Part shown: positions 26,915-35,229 of the stretch, one piece after another
Layout of the letters: each line of letters opens with the position of its first letter
Numbering within the stretch: position 1 is the stretch's first letter
Assembly (NCBI GenBank): GCA_029212365.1
Contig: JARGOC010000025.1
Location: forward strand, 1-51,289
DNA: 51,289 nucleotides
Direction of reading: 5' to 3'
Source: Roseovarius sp.
Lineage (GTDB): Bacteria > Pseudomonadota > Alphaproteobacteria > Rhodobacterales > Rhodobacteraceae
Notes under the pieces: model-generated
Databases searched by the model: none
What the model saw: only the letters and a program-made list of their open reading frames with translations
Told to the model about the DNA's origin: nothing
Made by a program: the position numbers and the translations under genes

Positions 26915-28659
26915 CTGCGATTGGTGATCCACATGCATTGATAGGGGGCGACGGTGATCTTTGGTGCCATGGCGTCAATGGTCGTGTCGCTTAAGAGGTC
27001 AACCCAATGCTGATCTTCGATCAGGTTGAGTTCAGCAGCAGATACCGTCACCGCCTCATCGCTGACATTGTGCAATGCAAATATGGATTGCCCGCGATCA
27101 AGGCTTTGTCGCCACACACCGAACACGCGGTCATCGCCCATGTTCACCGTGAACTGAGTGGCGTTGGGGTGGAATGCTGACTGTTTCTTGCGAATTTTCA
27201 ACCGCTTCGAAAGGTCTGACATCACGCGCGCCTGCGGCGTGGTTGGGTCACTCAACCGCTCGCGCAAACTGGGATAGTCCCAACGGTGGCGGTTAATAGC
27301 GCGGTTCATCCCGCGATATATGACGCCGTCATGATCGTTCGGGGTGGCCAACATGGCGTGAATGTAAAACGCGGGGATCCCCTCAAGAGACATAACAATG
27401 GTTTGCGAGCAGATAAACCGCGCATGATGATGGGCATCTGCCCCGTGAAAGGTGCGCGACATGGCATCATAAAAGGTTGTATTCAGCTCGTAGGGGCTTT
27501 CGCCGCCATCGGGTGTCGTGCGCATCGAAACCAATCCGCCAAGGTCTCTCACCACGTCGATCACACGTTGTTTTTCGTCTTCGGGCAACAGCCCTTCTGC
27601 TGGGCGCATCCCGATCCCGTCATGGCTTGCGGTAAAGTTCAGATAGGAACAGCCCATAGGGGCTGGGGGCATACCGCGCTGCCATCGCCGCAGATACTCG
27701 GCGTTGCCAGACATCATTGCGTGCAAAATAAGGGGCGGAAGGGGGAAGTTATAAATCGCGTGTGCTTCGTCGCCCTCTCCGAAATAGCTGAGGTTTTCAG
27801 CCTTTGGCACGTTGGTTTCCGTTAACAAAATGATCTTTTCGGTCGCAAAATCACACAACAACCGCATCAATTTGATCACGGCATGGGTTTGGGGCAGATG
27901 AATCGACGGGCTGCCAATCTCCTTCCACAAGAACGCGACCGCATCGAGACGAATGATCTGCACACCATTGTCTACGTGCAGCCGTATGATACGCAAAAAT
28001 TCGATCAGGACGTCGGGATTGCGGAAATCGAGATCAATCTGATCATGGCTGAACGTACACCAGACGTGACGCAGCCCATTGCTTGTCTCGACGTCCTTCA
28101 ATAGTGGCGTCGTACGCGGGCGAACAACATCGCTTAGATCGTCGTCAGGTGTGGCTTCAAAGAAAAATTTGTCATAGGGCGCTTGGCCTTGGCGGTAGGC
28201 GTTGAACCAATTGCTTTGACTAGACACATGATTGAGTACGAGATCAGACATCAAGGTGAAATCCTTGGCGACCCGGTTGATGTCAGTCCAGTCCCCTAGC
28301 TGCGGGTTGACCATACGAAAGTCAGATACCGCGAAACCGTCGTCTGATGTATAGGGAAAGAACGGCAAAATATGGACTGCATTAAGCGTCCCGTCCAGAT
28401 AGGTTTTCAGAAAATCGGACAGTAGGTCCAGTGGCTTGTGCGCCCCATCAATGATGGAATTGCCATAGGTGATGAGAAAGGCATCTTGTTGCGTCCACAG
28501 CGTATTTCCCCTGACGCGTCCGCGCTGGCGTCGGTTTGTGTCCTCTGGCCAAAAAGCGTCAATGACCATCTGGGTGAGAACACTGCCGTCAAGTTCAGGA
28601 TATATCTGCTGGAGAAGTGCTGAAATTTTCGAGCTGATCGAACCTGCGGTAACTTTCAT
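26911..28659 (-). CDS. GH13_18 sucrose-phosphorylase-like enzyme, probably glucosylglycerate phosphorylase
   Basis: A 582-residue alpha-amylase-family phosphorylase. Region I is SDLVLNHVSSQ; the nucleophile is D239 in QIIRLDAVAFLWKE; the acid/base is E281 in LLTETNVP; the transition-state Asp is D347 in TASHDGIGMR. Subfamily 18 enzymes phosphorolyse sucrose, glucosylglycerate or related glucosides. The convergent gpgS-gpgP pair makes glucosylglycerate the best guess: cleavage would give glucose-1-phosphate and glycerate, recycling the solute. No signal peptide is present. Sucrose phosphorylase remains possible. Confidence 0.85.
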   Translation of the reverse strand: MKVTAGSISSKISALLQQIYPELDGSVLTQMVIDAFWPEDTNRRQRGRVRGNTLWTQQDAFLITYGNSIIDGAHKPLDLLSDFLKTYLDGTLNAVHILPFFPYTSDDGFAVSDFRMVNPQLGDWTDINRVAKDFTLMSDLVLNHVSSQSNWFNAYRQGQAPYDKFFFEATPDDDLSDVVRPRTTPLLKDVETSNGLRHVWCTFSHDQIDLDFRNPDVLIEFLRIIRLHVDNGVQIIRLDAVAFLWKEIGSPSIHLPQTHAVIKLMRLLCDFATEKIILLTETNVPKAENLSYFGEGDEAHAIYNFPLPPLILHAMMSGNAEYLRRWQRGMPPAPMGCSYLNFTASHDGIGMRPAEGLLPEDEKQRVIDVVRDLGGLVSMRTTPDGGESPYELNTTFYDAMSRTFHGADAHHHARFICSQTIVMSLEGIPAFYIHAMLATPNDHDGVIYRGMNRAINRHRWDYPSLRERLSDPTTPQARVMSDLSKRLKIRKKQSAFHPNATQFTVNMGDDRVFGVWRQSLDRGQSIFALHNVSDEAVTVSAAELNLIEDQHWVDLLSDTTIDAMAPKITVAPYQCMWITNRS

Positions 28660-29103
28660 TAGGATTTAGCTCACATATTTTGGTCTGCGCATCAGACTGT
28701 AACAGGTGATCTTGCGTTTAACGAGATCATACAAGCCCTAGACCTTTAGGCCTTCTCAGATCAATAGCACCCGGCTCAAATCCGCATCGTCTCAAAAATT
28801 GGACAGATTATTACCCTGACTGCGAAATTTTTATGCACCTCTAAGTCTGTCGAATTGGTCGTGACTTTATGACGTCCCCTTGAACATCATCACGTCCACT
28901 TTGCCCCAGGCACGACGAAGCACAATCCGCAGTATTATACACTCGATCCAAAAAAACGATCGGGGCGGGTCTTGCTTGCCCACCTGTTTTAGAGAGAACT
29001 GGGGCAGGCAATCAGCATCTGCCTTCTCGACACATGCGCCACTCATCCACGAACGGCTGGTTAAACTAACCTACGCCCCGCCCCTACCGGTGCAGACCCC
29101 TAT
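28660..29103. promoter_or_regulatory. Intergenic region upstream of the GH13 gene
   Basis: A 444-bp region holding the promoter of the leftward GH13 gene and the 3' flank of hmuV. An open frame (28880-29155) lacks a ribosome site and is not believed. I see a TGATCT(N11)AGATCA dyad at 28707-28729, about 50 bp upstream of the GH13 start, which could bind a regulator such as a LacI or GntR protein. No terminator for hmuV is clear. Confidence 0.4.
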
Positions 29104-29895
29104 TTATGTAGAATTCAGGCGAGTGGCTTGTGGCAGGATATACGCAACAGCGTGATCCGGCAGAGTGTTCGCTGCAATCGGGCAATCATAGGCCGCAGAA
29201 AGCACATCGCTGGTAAAGACCTCTTTGGGTGGGCCTTCGCAAGCGATGCGACCGGACTGCACCAGTACGACCTTATCCGCGAACATAGCCGTCAGGTTCA
29301 GGTCGTGCATCACCACCACAACGCCACCGCCACCTTTGGCAAAGTCGCGGGCCAGTTGCATGATCGTCAACTGGTGGCCGATATCGAGACTCGCAACCGG
29401 CTCATCTAGGAAGAGCCAGCACGCAGTTCCATCTGCCACAGGCTCCCAAATTTGAGCCAGAACCCGGGCCAGTTGAACGCGTTGTTGTTCGCCGCCTGAG
29501 AGTTCCTGATAAAACCGCCCGCCAAAACCCGAAAGTCCAACCTTGGCCAGCGCCTGTTCCGGCACATTTGGATCGGCTGCGTAAATCCCGGATTGATGGC
29601 CAATGCGCACAATCTCGGAGGCTTTGAACGGGAAGGCAACACGGATGGATTGCGGCAGCACGCCGCGCTGTGTCGCCAAGAGATGTGCATTGGCATGAGT
29701 GACAGCAAGGCCGTTCAGGTCAACTTGTCCTTCGCTGCGTTCCTCGCCAGTCATCACCCGCAACAACGTGGTCTTGCCCGAACCGTTCGGGCCCACGATG
29801 GCGGTTACTTTGCCGGGTTGAGCCGTAAAATCAATGCCGTCCAAGATCGGCTTGCCATGCAAGGATAGGCGGATGTCATGAGCGTTCAGCGTCAT
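29104..29895 (-). CDS. hmuV: Heme ABC transporter ATPase
   Basis: A 263-residue ATP-binding subunit that powers heme import through HmuU. Walker A is VGPNGSGKTT, the signature is LSGGEQQRVQLARVL and Walker B is CWLFLDEPVASLD, followed by the H-loop in VVMHDLN. The start is ATG 29895 (MTLNAHDIR), four bases into the end of hmuU; longer open frames run back through hmuU out of frame. It is last in the hmuS-hmuT-hmuU-hmuV series, the usual order for this system. Confidence 0.92.
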   Translation of the reverse strand: MTLNAHDIRLSLHGKPILDGIDFTAQPGKVTAIVGPNGSGKTTLLRVMTGEERSEGQVDLNGLAVTHANAHLLATQRGVLPQSIRVAFPFKASEIVRIGHQSGIYAADPNVPEQALAKVGLSGFGGRFYQELSGGEQQRVQLARVLAQIWEPVADGTACWLFLDEPVASLDIGHQLTIMQLARDFAKGGGGVVVVMHDLNLTAMFADKVVLVQSGRIACEGPPKEVFTSDVLSAAYDCPIAANTLPDHAVAYILPQATRLNST

Positions 29896-30962
29896 AGGTC
29901 CAGCATTCCGCGACGCCGCAGCAATATCCACAAAAACACTGGTGATCCAAGGATGGCTGTGATGATACCGATTGGCAGCTCGGTTGGAGCGATCACGACA
30001 CGAGCGATGAAATCTGCCCAGATCAACAAGGCCCCCCCCAGCAAGGCCGAATTGATCAGCAAAGGTTCGTGGTCCGGCCCCGTCGCGAGGCGCAGCAGAT
30101 GCGGTACGATGATGCCCACAAAGCCAATGCCGCCCGATACAGCCACCGCCGCGCCAACAGCGGCGGCAACGCAAAGAATGGCAAGGTTTTTGGCGCGTTG
30201 GACAGGGATGCCGAGGTGTAGCGCGGTTGCCTCGCCCATGGCCATGCCATTCAGCGCGCGGCCCAATGTATTGGCGCCATAGAGGGCCAGCAGGATAATC
30301 GGCGCTGCGACCAAGAGCTTTGACCAAGTCGCCCCGCCCAGTGATCCCAGTTGCCAGAACGTCAGATCCCGCAACTGCTGATCATCCGAGGCAAAGACCA
30401 GCAGCCCAGACATGGCGCCAGTCAGAGCGGCCAAAGCAATGCCTGCCAGAAGCAGCGTTGCCACCGAGGTGCGCCCCCGGTGGGTCGCCACTGAATAAAG
30501 CAAAAGGACCGAAGCCCAACTGCCAACAAAGGCGGCTACCGGGATCAGATAGGGGCCGATGATCTGTTGCAGCGCCAGCGGCAGGCTGGTTCCCAGAACG
30601 ATGGCTGATATGGCCCCAAAGCCAGCTCCGGCGGTGACACCCACGATACCGGGATCGGCAAGAGGGTTGCGGAAAAGCCCCTGCAAAACAGCACCTGACA
30701 CCGCCAAAGCAGCCCCGACCAACAGCCCCATCAATGTGCGCGGCAAACGGATATCCCACAGCACCACCTGCTCCATCTGGCTGAGGGTTTCGCCCATGGT
30801 CAGCCGGGCCAGAGCCGACCAAAGCGACGTGCCAGACGCGCCAATGGCAAGGCTGGCCACGCAAGACACTGCCAGCAGCAGCGCCAGCCACAGGTGCGCG
30901 CGGCGGGCAATCACCACGCGGTCCGGGTTCTCAGGTAAGATCACATCAGGCGAGGTTGTCAT
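29892..30962 (-). CDS. hmuU: Heme ABC transporter permease (FecCD family)
   Basis: A 356-residue inner-membrane permease of the BtuC/FecCD fold, with about ten membrane helices. The N-terminal helix, the MGLLVGAALAVSGAVLQGLFRNPLADPGIVG segment (a family hallmark) and the coupling loop GIPVQRAKNLA are present. The late helix with GFVGIIVPHLLR is also conserved. It overlaps hmuV by four bases and follows hmuT by three, so the permease, binding protein and ATPase are cotranslated. Confidence 0.92.
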   Translation of the reverse strand: MTTSPDVILPENPDRVVIARRAHLWLALLLAVSCVASLAIGASGTSLWSALARLTMGETLSQMEQVVLWDIRLPRTLMGLLVGAALAVSGAVLQGLFRNPLADPGIVGVTAGAGFGAISAIVLGTSLPLALQQIIGPYLIPVAAFVGSWASVLLLYSVATHRGRTSVATLLLAGIALAALTGAMSGLLVFASDDQQLRDLTFWQLGSLGGATWSKLLVAAPIILLALYGANTLGRALNGMAMGEATALHLGIPVQRAKNLAILCVAAAVGAAVAVSGGIGFVGIIVPHLLRLATGPDHEPLLINSALLGGALLIWADFIARVVIAPTELPIGIITAILGSPVFLWILLRRRGMLDL

Positions 30963-30965
30963 GGT

Positions 30966-31853
30966 TTACTGCGGATAAAGTTGTGCGCTCAGGTCTGCGA
31001 TGGCATCTGCCGTACGTGGACCGAACCCAAGCATGTAAAGCCCGTTCATATGCACAATCGCCTCGGATTTTGCGGCAGGTGTTGGCTTGAGCGCCGGCAA
31101 GTTGAACAGGACTTCACCTGCCACAGAATGATCCCCACCCCGATCCATCATCAAGATCACATCCGGCGCGGCCAGGCCGATGGCTTCATCTGTAACGGGC
31201 TTGTAGCCCTCAAAGGCAACAAAGGCATTCACGCCCCCAGCCAGCGTGATAATGGCATCAGCGGCCGTGTTTGTCCCGGACGCCATGATGCGCCCGCCTT
31301 GGGCGGACATCACGAACATAACGGTCTTGCGGTTGTCACCTGCACGGGTTTCGGCGGCCTCAGTCGCCTCAGTGATCTTGGCAGTGACGTCATTGGCCAA
31401 TGCCTCTGCACGAGAGTCTACTCCCAATGCGTGACCAACGATGCGTATCTTCTCGGCGATGCCTTCTGCGCTGTGCTCTTCGGGTACATTCACAAAGGGG
31501 ATCGACGCGGATTCAAGAACGGCAATCGCTTCGGGGGGGCCAGCGCCGTCTTCGGCCACGATCAGGCCAGGGCTCACCGACAACACGCCTTCGGGGGACA
31601 ACGCACGCACATAACCCACGTCAGGCAGTTTTTCAGCTTCGGGGGGATAGGTTGATGTGCTATCACGCGCGACTAGCCTGTCACCTTCGCCCAATGCATA
31701 AACGATCTCGGTGATCGCCCCTCCAAGACCCAGCACATTCGCATGTGGATTGGTTTGTGTGGCCTGACTCGAGGCCACCCAAATGGCCACAGCAGCGCCC
31801 CAGAATGAAATCAGGACCGCCATAAAGGTTGATTTTTTGGATGTGCGTGGCAT
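30966..31853 (-). CDS. hmuT: Heme ABC transporter periplasmic binding protein
   Basis: A 295-residue periplasmic protein that receives heme from the outer-membrane receptor and hands it to HmuU. The N-terminus is a signal or anchor segment (residues 11-28). The family regions VLGLGGAITEIVYALG and LPDVGYVRALSPEGVLS are present; the Tyr in DVGYVR is the conserved axial heme ligand of HmuT proteins. Helical backbone residues and the C-terminal MLGFGPRTADAIADLS match the cluster A-type fold. It shares one base with the end of hmuS. Confidence 0.92.
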   Translation of the reverse strand: MPRTSKKSTFMAVLISFWGAAVAIWVASSQATQTNPHANVLGLGGAITEIVYALGEGDRLVARDSTSTYPPEAEKLPDVGYVRALSPEGVLSVSPGLIVAEDGAGPPEAIAVLESASIPFVNVPEEHSAEGIAEKIRIVGHALGVDSRAEALANDVTAKITEATEAAETRAGDNRKTVMFVMSAQGGRIMASGTNTAADAIITLAGGVNAFVAFEGYKPVTDEAIGLAAPDVILMMDRGGDHSVAGEVLFNLPALKPTPAAKSEAIVHMNGLYMLGFGPRTADAIADLSAQLYPQ

Positions 31854-32908
31854 CAGACTGTCTCCGTCTCGGACAGACCGGGAAGGTTGCCTACGATTTC
31901 ACGCCATACGGCGCGGCTGTCTCGGCCTTCTTTGCCAACACCGAAGATTTGTAGGATCAGACCGCCCTCGGCATCAAACGCCTCTAGGGATACTGCCGGA
32001 CCGCGTTGTGTTGGTTTATCCACGGCCCAAACCTCGGCAATGTGATCCAGACGCAGGTGCATATCAAAGCGTGGATCCAGCACATTTTGCCATGGTCCCA
32101 TGGGTTTTAGGTTCATCAATGGGCCGGAATGGATTTGGATGCATCCCCTATTGCCAACAAAGATCATCACGTCGATGCCCTGCTTAGACAAGGTTTGCAG
32201 GGCCTGGTCCACCGCCGAGGTCTCAAGCGGTCGAACAAAGGGTTGCCCGGCGATGCGGTAAGCGCCCAGACGGTTCATTTTTAGCTTCGAGGTCAAGCGC
32301 ATAAATTGGTGTGTGTCAGTCATCCGTGCCCATTCTTTGCGCAGGATGTCCACCTTGCTGGCGTCCGCCTTGGGCGTTTCGGCGGGTTTGCGTCGCTCGA
32401 CCTGCACTTCAGTAGATTGATCGCCCAGCCGCAAATCATGCCAGGCCCCAATCCAGGCATCCATGTTGGAGCCGTCGCGCATGTAAACTTTGTGCACGGC
32501 GTCGCCCGCCGCATCAAAGACCTGAAGGGAGCGGCGCCGCCCAACATCGGTCTCTTTCTCAACCATGAAGGCGTGTCTCCAATGCGACGGGAAAAACCGC
32601 ATGTCGATTTCTTCACCCAAAACCATCGCGGCATGTGCACCTGAATGGTAATCGGCGTAGGTGCCTACCTTTTCACTGACGCAGCTTTCATTTCGGGTCA
32701 GCGCCATCACCTCGCCCAATTGCATCACAGCACCGATCACCTGATCTGGGTGGGCTTGGATACGGGTGGCGCCTTTACCGCATTGTGCTGCAACCAGTTG
32801 CGCCTCTGAGATGCCCAGCTTGGCCGCCAGGTCCCGTTCTCGGATTTTCGGATTCTCCGCTACAGCGGCCAAAATATCGTTTGTATTCAGTGGGGCTGCA
32901 TCGGCCAT
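31853..32908 (-). CDS. hmuS: Hemin-degrading / heme-trafficking factor HmuS
   Basis: A 351-residue cytoplasmic protein of the HemS/ChuS/HmuS family, built from two homologous halves, which binds imported heme and in some members degrades it. The N-terminal IRERDLAAKLGISEAQLVAAQ, the RNESCVSEKVGTY region and the second-half GNRGCIQIHSG are family marks. Its start is taken as ATG 32908 because GAGG lies five bases upstream; a GTG at 32914 would leave no ribosome site. It is first in the leftward hmu operon. Confidence 0.92.
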   Translation of the reverse strand: MADAAPLNTNDILAAVAENPKIRERDLAAKLGISEAQLVAAQCGKGATRIQAHPDQVIGAVMQLGEVMALTRNESCVSEKVGTYADYHSGAHAAMVLGEEIDMRFFPSHWRHAFMVEKETDVGRRRSLQVFDAAGDAVHKVYMRDGSNMDAWIGAWHDLRLGDQSTEVQVERRKPAETPKADASKVDILRKEWARMTDTHQFMRLTSKLKMNRLGAYRIAGQPFVRPLETSAVDQALQTLSKQGIDVMIFVGNRGCIQIHSGPLMNLKPMGPWQNVLDPRFDMHLRLDHIAEVWAVDKPTQRGPAVSLEAFDAEGGLILQIFGVGKEGRDSRAVWREIVGNLPGLSETETV

Positions 32909-33142
32909 AATCACCTCATTCGATTCTAAATAAGTGGGGATTGTGGCTGCGTCGCTACAAATTCTGCGGCGTGGCTGCGAGTGCTTTCAGGCATCCGCGT
33001 CTATTTCTTGACTCTTTTAGTATGATTCACTAGTGCACAACAAGACCAAATAATTGGTACGATACAAAGGACACCGCCCCGCCAGCCTTTCGCAAGCATT
33101 CAGGCACACCAGCCACAGAGCTGGAACGAAAGGACAAGGACG
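32909..33142. promoter_or_regulatory. Divergent heme-uptake promoter region with an Irr-like box
   Basis: The 234 bp between hmuS and the receptor gene must carry both promoters. TTGACT at 33008-33013 is a good -35 candidate for the receptor. The following TTTAGTATGATTCACTA (33016-33032) matches 13 of 17 positions of the alphaproteobacterial Irr/ICE consensus as I know it. A second place, CGATTCTAAA at 32920-32929, matches only one half-site. This predicts control by iron or heme status; direct proof is absent. Confidence 0.45.
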
Positions 33143-35152
33143 ATGACGCGGGTTTCACGCAAAAAGATTATGGGCACGACTGCCTTGTGTATATTGGGAT
33201 TGGGCGGAATGCCTGCCTCAGCCCAAGAGAGCGATGATGGCTTTCTGGGCACGATTGAACTGGGGTCGAAACGTGAGGTGCGCACAGATACCGCTACCTC
33301 TGTGACCGAGATTGATGAGACCGAGATCAAGGATCGACAGGCAGGCACAGTGGCCGAGCTGATTGATTCTGTTCCGGGTGTAGAGCTGGTCAATGGGGCC
33401 ACTTCCCAAGGCTCAGGCATCAACATTCGAGGCTTTGGTGCGAATGATACATTTGGCACGGACCAAAAGGTGCTGATCCAGGTCGACGGCGTCACTCGCG
33501 GATCCGAGGAACTGTATCGCATCGGCAACCAGCTTTTCACCGATCCCGCGCTGTATAAGGAGGTTGAGGTGATCCGTGGCACGGTAGGGTCGTTCGAGTA
33601 CGGCTCGGGCGTGGTGGGCGGAGTTGTGCGTCTTGAAACCAAGGATGCGTCAGATTTCACGGGCGGCGAACCCGGCTTTGCTTTTCGGCAAATGTTGGAG
33701 TTTCAAACCAATGGTGACGGCATGACACATTCCAGTATTCTAGCCTGGCAACCGACAGAAAAGCTTGAATTCCTGCTGAACTACACCCAACGCGAAGTGG
33801 GTGTACAGAAAGATGGGAATGGCGCGTTGATCAACCCGGCAGCTGGCGGCATTGATGACCCAAGCTGGGCCTTCAAAGGCAAATACACCTTTGGTCAAGA
33901 TGATGCACATTCTGTTACGGCCGGTTACACATCAACCAGGAGCTCGCAGTATAATGTCCCCTACGACAGCTTTGGCATGGGGGTTGGATTTGGCAACGTA
34001 GACCGCTTTGTGGAATCTGAAACAGCGATGATGCGCTATGGGTTTAACCCGTCCGGCAATGATTTGGTCGACCTGACATTCCAAATTTCATATGCGGATG
34101 AGAAGATTGATCAGAACACCGTTCTGCCCTTCCCCACGAATCCGCTGCTGGATGCGGATCATCAGTATGAAACCACAACATACACATTAAAGAACCGGAT
34201 GCTGTTTGCCACAGGCGCGGTGGACCACAATCTGATTGCCGGGGTTGAATACACCAACCGCAAACGTAAGGACGCATCCTCGGCACCGGGTGGCGAAGAT
34301 GATCGCTGGGCTATCTTCGCAGTGAACGAGATGAGCATCGGAGATGCCTGGACCATTACTCCTGCCCTTCGCTATGAAATGTCAGACATCCAAGGCTCCA
34401 CCGCGCCGAACAATGGATCGGTCAGCCATGACGCATTGATGGGCGGCTTGTCGGTGCGATATGCTTTCCAAAACGGCATTTCGATCTTTGGGTCCGCAGC
34501 CTACACCGAGGTTCTGGCCCCGATTGACGATCTCGATACCCCGGCGCGTCTGGCCCAGACCGAAAAATCCCGCACCTATGAATTTGGTGCTGCATTTGAA
34601 CGTCAAAGCGTTTTCCGAGATGGGGATGATTTGTCGTTCAAGGCCACATATTACGACACCGAACTGCGTGATATCACTTCATTTGTCACAAACACCGCGC
34701 CGTTTGGGCCTCCTGTGTTTGTACCGCTGGACAAGATCAGCACGCAAGGCATCGAACTTGAGGCCTCTTACGCGATGGCGAACGGATTGTACGCCGATCT
34801 GAATGCGAACTTCGCGGACGGAAAGGAAACAACCGGAACACTTGCGACCCTCGACTGGCGCAACCAAGCGGCCAACAGTTTGCGCCTGACCGTGGGCAAA
34901 AAGTTCAATGATGCGCTTGATCTAAGCTGGGAAGTGGTCGCAGCAGATAGTATCACCATCAATGGTGTTCGCGATTCAGGCTATGTGGCCCATAACGTGC
35001 GCGCCACAATCGCGCCTCAAGGTAGTGTGTGGCAGGATACAGAGTTCCGCATCGGGATTGAAAACGTCTTTGACGAGCAGTACCAAACCAACCTATCCAC
35101 GCGCCCTGCAGTGGGCCGGAACTTCAAACTAACTTTGGCCAAGACCTTCTGA
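33143..35152 (+). CDS. hmuR: TonB-dependent heme/hemoglobin outer-membrane receptor
   Basis: A 669-residue receptor that imports heme across the outer membrane using TonB energy. A signal peptide covers residues 1 to about 28, ending PASA|QES. The plug (about 40-170) has VTEIDETEIKDRQAG, SGINIRGFGAND and the IRGTVGSFEYGSGVVGG region. The barrel fills the rest and ends in NFKLTLAKTF with the outer-membrane terminal Phe. The FRAP and NPNL boxes of enterobacterial heme receptors are not obvious, so ligand choice (heme, hemoglobin or other) rests on the neighbouring hmu genes. The 110 bp upstream hold a predicted iron-responsive promoter. Confidence 0.88.
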   Translation: MTRVSRKKIMGTTALCILGLGGMPASAQESDDGFLGTIELGSKREVRTDTATSVTEIDETEIKDRQAGTVAELIDSVPGVELVNGATSQGSGINIRGFGANDTFGTDQKVLIQVDGVTRGSEELYRIGNQLFTDPALYKEVEVIRGTVGSFEYGSGVVGGVVRLETKDASDFTGGEPGFAFRQMLEFQTNGDGMTHSSILAWQPTEKLEFLLNYTQREVGVQKDGNGALINPAAGGIDDPSWAFKGKYTFGQDDAHSVTAGYTSTRSSQYNVPYDSFGMGVGFGNVDRFVESETAMMRYGFNPSGNDLVDLTFQISYADEKIDQNTVLPFPTNPLLDADHQYETTTYTLKNRMLFATGAVDHNLIAGVEYTNRKRKDASSAPGGEDDRWAIFAVNEMSIGDAWTITPALRYEMSDIQGSTAPNNGSVSHDALMGGLSVRYAFQNGISIFGSAAYTEVLAPIDDLDTPARLAQTEKSRTYEFGAAFERQSVFRDGDDLSFKATYYDTELRDITSFVTNTAPFGPPVFVPLDKISTQGIELEASYAMANGLYADLNANFADGKETTGTLATLDWRNQAANSLRLTVGKKFNDALDLSWEVVAADSITINGVRDSGYVAHNVRATIAPQGSVWQDTEFRIGIENVFDEQYQTNLSTRPAVGRNFKLTLAKTF

Positions 35153-35173
35153 GCAGGAATGTGAAGCCATAGC

Positions 35174-35209
35174 AAAAGGGGCGTTGTCTGGTGAGTCAGC
35201 GCCCCTTTT
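35174..35209. terminator. Bidirectional terminator between hmuR and tonB
   Basis: AAAAGGGGCG at 35174-35183 pairs with CGCCCCTTTT at 35200-35209, and three more inner pairs extend the stem, leaving a ten-base loop. The A and T flanks make a U tract on both strands. It separates the convergent receptor gene and the tonB operon. Confidence 0.88.
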
Positions 35210-35229
35210 TATGTCTGGCCGGACAGGGG

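Noticed and set aside
26911..28659. Trehalose synthase or amylase annotation for the GH13 gene
   Set aside because: No signal peptide or secreted-amylase domains; the motif set and gene partners point to the GH13_18 phosphorylases.
28880..29155. 91-residue frame in the gap between the GH13 gene and hmuV
   Set aside because: TTG start without a ribosome site, no conserved pattern, and it overlaps the real end of hmuV.
29896..30327. N-terminal extension of the ATPase frame back into hmuU (144 extra residues)
   Set aside because: It is hmuU read out of frame; the ATPase starts at 29895 with a four-base overlap typical of the operon.
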